Source of the DNA: Eledone cirrhosa
Lineage: Eukaryota > Mollusca > Cephalopoda > Octopoda > Eledonidae
Direction: 5' to 3'
DNA length: 64,000 nucleotides
Assembly (NCBI GenBank): GCA_964016885.1
Contig: OZ024740.1
Location: 6,417,450-6,481,449 of the forward strand
Shown piece after piece: positions 58,440 through 64,000 of the stretch. How positions within the stretch are numbered: the first letter of the stretch is position 1; every line of letters starts with the position of its first letter. Below the pieces are notes generated by a model. That model did no database searches. It was given only the letters and a program-made list of their open reading frames with translations, and was not told the origin of the DNA. Position numbers and translations under genes: made by a program.

Positions 58440-60130
58440 TTATAATAATGAAAATGATTGTGTACAGTGCTCAGGTGCACTACAACTCAGGTGCTTGTAT
58501 AGTTCATAGAATAATGTACAAATGTCAGGAAAGTGAACAGTGTATGAGTCATGATATACACACAGATACATGTGTGCGTGTGTATGGAGGGGAGATATCA
58601 GGTGTAGTGTTGGCAAATCTCAGGAAGCATGGAGGTTTTAAAGAATGCAGTGTCTCGACAGCTAACAACTGATGTAGGTAGGTTGTTCCATGGAAGTTTT
58701 AAAGGATGTAGTGTCTCAACAGCTAACAACTGATGGAGGTAGTTTGTTCCATGGAGGTTTTAAAGGATGCAGTGTCTCAACAGCTAACAACTGATGGAGG
58801 TAGTTTGTTCCATGGAGGTTTTAAAGGATGCAGTGTCTCAACAGCTAACAACTGATGTAGGTAGGTTGTTCCATGGAAGTTTTAAAGGATGTAGTGTCTC
58901 GACAGCTAACAACTGATGTAGGTAGTGTGTTCCATGGAGGTTTTAAAGGATGCAGTGTCTCAACAGCTAACAACTGATGCAGGTAGTTTGTTCCATGGAG
59001 GTTTTAAAGGATGCAGTGTCTTGACAGCTAACAACTGATGCAGGTAGTTTGTTCCATGGAAGTTTTAAAGGATGCAGTGTTTCGACAGCTAATAACTGAT
59101 GCAGGTAGTTTGTTCCATGGAGGTTTTAAAGGATGCAGTGTCTCAACAGCTAACAACTGATGCAGGTAGTTTGTTCCATGGAGGTTTTAAAGGATGCAGT
59201 GTCTCAACAGCTAACAACTGATGCAGGTATTTTGTTCCATGGAGGTTTTAAAGGATGCAGTGTCTCAACAGCTAACAACTGATGCAGGTATTTTGTTCCA
59301 TGGAGGTTTTAAAGGATGCAGTGTCTCAACAGCTAACAACTGATGCAGGCATTTTGTTCCATGGAGGTTTTAAAGGATGCAGTGTCTCAACAGCTAACAA
59401 CTGATGCAGGCATTTTGTTCCATGGAGGTTTTAAAGGATGCAGTGTCTCAACAGCTAACAACTGATGCAGGTATTTTGTTCCATGGAGGTTTTAAAGGAT
59501 GCAGTGTCTCGACAGCTAACAACTGATGCAGGTAGTTTGTTCCATGGAAGTTTTAAAGGATGCAGTGTTTCGACAGCTAATAACTGATGCAGGTAGTTTG
59601 TTCCATGGAGGTTTTAAAGGATGCAGTGTCTCAACAGCTAACAACTGATGCAGGTATTTTGTTCCATGGAGGTTATAAAGGATGCAGTGTCTCAACAGCT
59701 AACAACTGATGCAGGTATTTTGTTCCATGGAGGTTTTAAAGGATGCAGTGTCTCAACAGCTAACAACTGATGCAGGTAGTTTGTTCCATGCTTCAGCAAC
59801 TCTGAGCGTGAACACATTTTCCGGAAGTCATGGGAGGTGTACTGTTTTTTTTGATTTTGTAAGCATGTCCACATGTGTTAGACACATGGAAATCAAAAAG
59901 GTACTCAGGGTTGTTGTTGGAAAGATTGTTAATCATTTTGTGTCTACCAAGTCAGTTGCCAGACGTTGGAGCTTCAATGAATCCATGCCCAGGGAAGCAA
60001 GGCGTTCAGAGTATGGAAGATGCCTGACAGAGGGTATTTGCTTGGCTGCACGTGTCTGAACAGTTTCCAGAAGGTCAATGTTCTGAGCAAGATATGATTT
60101 GAAGAGGATTTGGCTGCTATGTTTAGCATA
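58440..60130 (-). mobile_element. LINE-C 3' end with internal tandem array
   Basis: On the minus strand from 60130: ILFKSYLAQNIDLLETVQTR, AAKQIPSVRHLPYSERLASL, GMDSLKLQRLATDLVDTK, then a stop, TTLSTFLISM in another frame, and RVAEAWNKLPASVVSC. These are typical of the extreme C-terminus of CR1/Jockey-type LINE polyproteins (Y..RL..L....L..RR.x.DL; AWN.LP..VV). The final coding segment is expanded at 58627-59790 and the 3' UTR follows to about 58440. Preceding 58173-58439 is unrecognised. Confidence 0.8.
58627..59790 (-). repeat. 61-bp tandem array from LINE-C coding sequence, about 19 copies
   Basis: TTGTTCCATGGAGGTTTTAA and GATGCAGTGTCTCAACAGC recur every 61 bp. On the minus strand one unit encodes AWNKLPASVVSC and DTASFKTSM, the normal LINE-C C-terminus. 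Since 61 is not a multiple of 3, only one repeat can be in frame. Confidence 0.93.
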
Positions 60131-60412
60131 TCGATCGATCCTGAAGAGAAATCATCATTATCTGGGTCTCATTTGGTGTATATGTATTAAGTGTGGATGG
60201 AAGGGTGGAGGGTCATGTACTTTTGCTGCATCACTTTATTGTCAAAGATTATTTTGAAGAGAGAAAAAAAAAAAGGAACACTCAACAACGATTCTTAGTG
60301 AGAGGGGGAGGGAGTATTAAATATTTTCTTTCTTCTCAAAGTCTGCAACAAAATTAAATAAATTACAAATACAAACAGGAACGACAGACAATAAGAAATA
60401 TCCTCTCCCCCA
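60131..60412. other. Unrecognised interval
   Basis: Mixed-composition sequence with a short A-run near 60265 and a GGGAGGGAG stretch near 60305; no gene or repeat recognised. Confidence 0.5.
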
Positions 60413-60776
60413 AACCACACACACACAGATACCCACTCACACACACAGATACCCACTCACACACACAGATACCCACTCACACACTCACAGACACACACAC
60501 ACACACAGATACCCACTCACACACTCACAGACACACTCACACACAGATACCCACTCACACACACTCAAAGACACACATTCACACACAGACCCACTCATAG
60601 ACAAAGACACAAAGACACACAGATACCCACTCACAGACACACACACAGACCCACTCACACAGACAGACAGACATACAGACACAGACACAGACACACATAC
60701 ACACATACACAGACACACAGACACACAGACAGACACACAGACAGACACACAGACAGACACACAGACACACAGACAC

Positions 60777-60807
<31 letters not shown>

Positions 60808-60815
60808 CCTCTTCT
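60413..60815. repeat. (CACACAGATACCCACT)n, (CAGACA)n minisatellite
   Basis: CACACACAGATACCCACTCA recurs with variable spacing, grading into ACACACAGACAGACAGACAG. The Cys/Val/Ser-rich minus-strand frames are artefacts. Confidence 0.92.
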
Positions 60816-60964
60816 CACAAAGAACCTCCCTCCACCCCACCAAACAACCCCCTCATCCTCCCAATATTCTTCTGAAGAATTTCAACTTAATTAAATTTCG
60901 CATCATGGAGTTGTTTTTTTATAGATTTTTGCCTCTTTTATTTTTAATTTTATTTTTATTTTGG

Positions 60965-61665
60965 CGGTGGTGGGGCTGGTGGTGTTGGTGTTGGTGGTGT
61001 TGGTGGTGTGGTGGAGGTGGTGGTGTGGTGTTGGTGTGGTGGTGTGGTAGAGGTGGTGGTGGTGGTTGTGGTGGTGTGGTGGAGGTGGTGGTGTGGTAGA
61101 GGTGGTGGTGGTGGTTGTGGTGGTGTGGTGGTGTTGGTGGTGGTGGTGGTGGTGGTGGTGGTGGTGGTGGTGTGGTGGTGTTGGTGTTGGTGGTGGTGGT
61201 GGTGGTGTGGTGGAGGTGGTGGTGTGGTGTTGGTGTGGTGGTGTGGTAGAGGTGGTGGTGGTGGTTCTGGTGGTGTGGTGGAGGTGGTGGTGTGGTAGAG
61301 GTGGTGGTGGTGGTTGTGGTGGTGTGGTGGTGTTGGTGGTGTGGTAGAGGTGGTGGTGGTGGTTGTGGTGGTGGTGTGGTGGTGGTGGTGTTGGTGCGGT
61401 GGTGTGGTAGAGGTGGTGGTGGTGGTTGTGGTGGTGTGGTGGAGGTGGTGGTGTGGTAGAGGTGGTGGTGGTGGTTGTGGTGGTGTGGTGGTGTTGGTGG
61501 TGGTGGTGTGGTGGTGGTGGTGTTGGTGTGGTGGTGTGGTAGAGGTGGTGGTGGTGGTTGTGGTGGTGTGGTGGAGGTGGTGGTGGTGGTGGTGGTGGTG
61601 TGGTGGAGGTGGTAGTGGTGGTGTGGTGCTGGTGGTAGTGTGGTGGAGGTGTTCTTGTATGAAGA
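60965..61665. repeat. (GGT)n tract with higher-order structure
   Basis: TGG-rich sequence of about 700 bp. Modules such as GTGGTAGAGGTGGTGGTGGT and GGTTGTGGTGGTGTGGTGG recur, showing duplication of larger blocks. Gly/Val/Trp and Thr/His/Pro frames here have no other support as genes. Confidence 0.92.
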
Positions 61666-61701
61666 GAGGGACCTGGAGAAATAAATAATTGTTTCTACTT
61701 T

Positions 61702-61872
61702 TTGACACAAGGCCAGCAATTACCCAGTGTATTACTGGTACTTTAATTTATCGAAGCCGTAAGGATGAAAGGCAAAGTTAACCTCGGCGGGATTTGAACA
61801 CAGAATGGCAAGGGCCGTAACTCTATGCATCAAAGCATGGCGTCCGACCCTTTACCGATACTGCCAATCCAA
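61702..61872 (-). mobile_element. tRNA-derived SINE, full length
   Basis: Reverse complement of the 4438-4625 family: ACACAAGGCCAGCAATTACC, TTATCGAAGCCGTAAGG, CCTCGGCGGGATTTGAACAC (B box), then CCTTTACCGATACTGCCAA (A-box region). Confidence 0.85.
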
Positions 61873-61934
61873 CACCATCAAGAAATAAATAATGTAGACA
61901 AACAGACCACTGACAGACTGATATCGAGTCATAC

Positions 61935-61973
61935 ACACATATATACAAATATATATATGCATGTATGTGTGTA

Positions 61974-62012
<39 letters not shown>

Positions 62013-62043
62013 GTGTATGTATCAGTAATGACGGTAATATATA
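61935..62043. repeat. (TA)n/(TG)n/(TATG)n microsatellite and left block of R1 copy 2
   Basis: CACACATATATACAAATATA, a TG run, then TATGTATCAGTAATGACGG at 62016-62034 (the inner end of repeat R1) and a TA run that precedes the LINE-B insertion. Confidence 0.85.
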
Positions 62044-63290
62044 TATATATGGTAGAACTAGAGAATAAATTCCAAACTTGGAAGCAGGGACTAGAAAGAA
62101 AGGGTCTCAAAGTCAACATGACAAAGACTAAGGTCCTTGTAAGTAGACGAGAAAACAGAACCCAGATCCCCTCAGGGAAATGGCCTTGCTCAGTATGTAG
62201 GAAAGGTGTAGGTAGGAACTCCATTCTCTGCCCCAAATGCAAACAATGGGTACACAAGAGATGTAGCGGGATCTCAGGAAGCTTAATTAAGAATGTAGGC
62301 TTCACATGCAGCAGCTGTACTGGGACAGCAAGCAGCAAACAGCCACAGGAAACAAGTACCACCAATCTCTGGGAGGGCCCTGTAGAAACAGTAGACAACT
62401 TCTGCTACCTAGGTGACCGAATTAGCAGCGGAGGTGGGTGTTCACAAAGTACAATAACTAGGGTAAGAAAGGGGGGGAAGAAGTTCAGGGAACTACTGCC
62501 ACTGCTAGCTGCAAAAGGCTTCTCTCTCAAAATGAAAGGCAGACTGTATGATGCGTGTATCCGAACAACAATGTTGCATGGTAGTGAGACCTGGGCACTG
62601 AAAGTGGAAGACTTACGTAGATTAGAGAGAAACGAAGCCTGCATGCTCCGATGGATGTGTAACAGTAATATACGCGACCGACAAAGCATAAATGAATTGA
62701 GAGAGAGACTGAGCATAAGAGGAATCAAATGCTGCGTGCAGGAGAGGCAGTTGTGTTGGTATGGACATGTGATGTGTATGAAGGATGACAGCTGCATAAA
62801 AAGGTGCAGAGCACTAGAAGTCGATGGAAACCGCGGAGTGGGGAGACCCAAGATGACCAGGGATGAGGTGATAAAAGCCGACCTTACCCAATTACACCTC
62901 TCAAAGGCGATGACACACGACCGTGACCTTTGGCATCACGCAGTAATACAGAGTACCCTACCTCCCATGGGTACAAGCTGAAGCATATAGACAATATACC
63001 CCCCCCTCGCCCTCCCACTGCAAGGTGGTCGTGGAGGTGCCACGGCAAAAAAGCACCCAGCCCACACTGTAAAGTGGACGTGTAGGTGTCATGGAAAAAA
63101 AGCACCCAGCACTCACTGTAAATGAGGTTGGTGTTAGGAAGGGCATCCAGCTGTAGAAATCAAGCCAAATCAGTTCCTGTATGAGCAAGGCATGGTCAGC
63201 CGACCAGACACTGCCCACAACAGGACAACCCGTCTAACCCATGCTAGCGTGGAAGAACGGACGTAAAACGGTGATGATGATGATGATGAT
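62044..63290 (+). mobile_element. LINE-B copy 3: 5'-truncated insertion into repeat R1
   Basis: Starts within the RT just after motif C (VELENKFQTWKQ), continues through the PHD-like finger and C-terminus to a stop at 62981, then the 3' UTR (62982-63262) and a (GATGAT) tail to about 63290. Repeat R1 continues on both sides, so both ends of the insertion can be located against the uninterrupted R1 copy at 2239-2695. Confidence 0.92.
62049..62981 (+). pseudogene. LINE-B C-terminal ORF: PHD-like finger and C-terminal domain (open, 5'-truncated)
   Basis: The best-preserved LINE-B reading frame. It reads VNMTKTKVLVSRRENRTQIP, a C4HC3 PHD-like finger (CSVCRKGVGRNSILCPKCKQ, WVHKRCSG, then CSSC), and an RT motif-E-like FCYLGDRISSGGG. 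Next come VRKGGKKFRELLPLLAAKG, LYDACIRTTMLHGSETWALK, LRRLERNEACMLRWMCNSN, SINELRERLSIRGIKCCVQE, LCWYGHVMCMKDDSCIKRCR, GVGRPKMTRDEVIKADL and RDLWHHAVIQ. The RT catalytic motifs are missing, so it is not functional, but the open frame suggests a recent insertion. The upstream part of the open frame (61965-62048) is microsatellite. Confidence 0.85.
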
Positions 63291-63745
63291 ATGTGTGTGT
63301 GTGTGTAAGTGAGTAGCGTGTGTATGTTTGTTTGTATGTATGAGTGTTGCTGTGTGCGCGCGTATGTATGTGTGTGTGTGCGCGCATATGTATGCGCGTG
63401 TGTGTATGTCGTACGTATAAGTGTCAATAAGTGAGTTTTTTTCTTCTTTTTTTTTTGGGGGGGGGGGGGACATAGAAATAATCGAGCTGGATGCCCGATC
63501 GTACAGTTAAACCACTGGGAGTGAAGAACCCCTAGGCCTTGTCAGGGCATTCTTCTAGGAGAAGGCATCTCAGGAAATTGGGTTAACTCCGACATAAAAC
63601 CTGCGGCTCAGTAGTTAACGATGATGTTGATCTTTTCTTCTTTTCGGGTTATAGCTACTGTCGCTCAGAGACTGGGATTGGCTCAGTGCACAGTCCTTCC
63701 TCACTTTAAAACTATTCGTCACGCACAGGCATTGCACGAGTGCAT
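63291..63745. repeat. Interspersed repeat R1, copy 2, right block
   Basis: Reverse complement of 2239-2650: AAGTGAGTAGCGTGTG, GTCGTACGTATAAGTGTC, a G-run, CATAGAAATAATCGAGC, CACTGGGAGTGAAGAACCCC, TTCTTCTTTTCGGGTTATAG, CATTGCACGAGTGC. Confidence 0.85.
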
Positions 63746-63800
63746 TTGATAAAAGTTTAGAAGAAGTGACCCACCTAATACAGGGGTTCACTCGTAAATA

Positions 63801-63829
63801 ATACGGCACCCCTTTACGGGGTGTCGTAT
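63801..63829. other. GC-rich hairpin, 12-bp stem
   Basis: ATACGGCACCCC pairs with GGGGTGTCGTAT around a TTTAC loop with one G-T pair. It lies 46 bp upstream of the ORF at 63875 and may mark the edge of another mobile element. Confidence 0.6.
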
Positions 63830-63874
63830 TCGTATTCGAATTTGTGTAAAAATAATTTTTTGAAAAATTTCAAC

Positions 63875-64000
63875 ATGGATAACACAAGAAAGAGAGAGAG
63901 CGCTGTCAGACAACACAGAGAGAGGGATACTTTATCAGCATGTCTACAAGACAGTGTTCCAGCGGAGGTAAATATAAACGAAAATATTACAAAGGAAAAA
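63875..64000 (+). CDS. Start of an unidentified ORF, cut by the window edge
   Basis: ATG at 63875-63877 opens a frame that continues to the window end (42 codons): MDNTRKRESAVRQHRERDT, then LSACLQDSVPAEVNINENIT. The highly charged, Arg-rich start suggests a DNA/RNA-binding protein. No domain is recognisable. A transposon ORF (for example a Helitron- or tyrosine-recombinase-type element) is possible given the context, but this is inference. Confidence 0.35.
   Translation, partial: MDNTRKRESAVRQHRERDTLSACLQDSVPAEVNINENITKEK

Noticed and set aside
60919..61719. 266-residue Thr/His/Pro frame and overlapping Gly/Val/Trp frames
   Set aside because: Translation of a (GGT)n tract; no unique sequence supports a gene.

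Overview
This is a repeat-dominated window of animal nuclear DNA, most probably from a coleoid cephalopod (octopus or squid). That attribution rests on my recognition of its tRNA-derived SINEs, its LINEs ending in (GATGAT)n tails, and its Penelope-like elements, plus a gene whose last intron is about 22 kb. No database search was run. I see no bacterial-style genes, rRNA genes or functional tRNA genes.

The only host gene I can support is the 3' end of a kinesin-14-like gene, best matched from memory to KIF25. Its penultimate exon is 5119-5274 and its terminal exon is 27545-27750, joined by a phase-1 intron of 22,270 bp. Earlier exons are not recognisable in the window. The intron and the rest of the window are transposons, simple repeats and tandem arrays.

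Three non-LTR retrotransposon families, here called LINE-A, LINE-B and LINE-C, account for most of the coding-looking sequence, all of it decayed. LINE-A is at 1-2150(-) and 32346-34100(-). LINE-B carries a PHD-type zinc finger inside its reverse transcriptase and has a 3' UTR ending in GATGAT repeats. Its main copies are 6333-7125(-), 7532-10440(+), 14227-15505(-), 23361-23765(+), 26604-27430(-), 30484-32290(+), 37301-58172(+) and 62044-63290(+). LINE-C is at 58440-60130(-) and in a split copy at 32301-34312(-). A 5'-truncated Penelope-like element with inverted terminal repeats lies at 16930-20240(-). Hammerhead-ribozyme-like folds can be traced by eye at 10914-10985, in both arms of a 155-bp palindrome (16042-16366), in both Penelope terminal repeats, and at 30247-30296.

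The most striking structure is a 20.7-kb array (37301-58010) of about 431 copies of a 48-bp unit. The unit is a motif present two or three times in the LINE-B 3' UTR, and the array ends in an ordinary LINE-B 3' tip and (GATGAT) tail. It is therefore a satellite grown inside a LINE 3' UTR. Two smaller arrays arose the same way from LINE coding sequence: a 47-bp unit at 14604-15306 (LINE-B) and a 61-bp unit at 58627-59790 (LINE-C). The window thus holds three independent cases of LINE 3' regions acting as satellite seeds, with single- or low-copy ancestral versions nearby for comparison. Because 48 is divisible by 3, the large array holds very long but almost certainly meaningless open frames on both strands.

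Layout: LINE-A, SINEs and an inverted-repeat family (0-5 kb); kinesin exon (5.1 kb); LINE-B copies (6-10 kb); 42-bp array with an internal inversion (11.4-13.8 kb); LINE-B with 47-bp array (14-15.5 kb); palindrome and Penelope element (16-20 kb); AT-rich array between inverted LINE tips (20.3-21.7 kb); simple repeats (21.7-23.2 kb); 23-bp array (24.4-25.9 kb); SINEs and LINE-B (26-27.4 kb); last kinesin exon (27.5 kb); foldback element, hammerhead and nested LINEs (28-34.6 kb); microsatellites (35-36.2 kb); the giant array (37.3-58 kb); LINE-C array (58.4-60.1 kb); simple repeats (60.4-61.7 kb); LINE-B nested in another repeat (62-63.7 kb); start of an unidentified ORF at the window edge.
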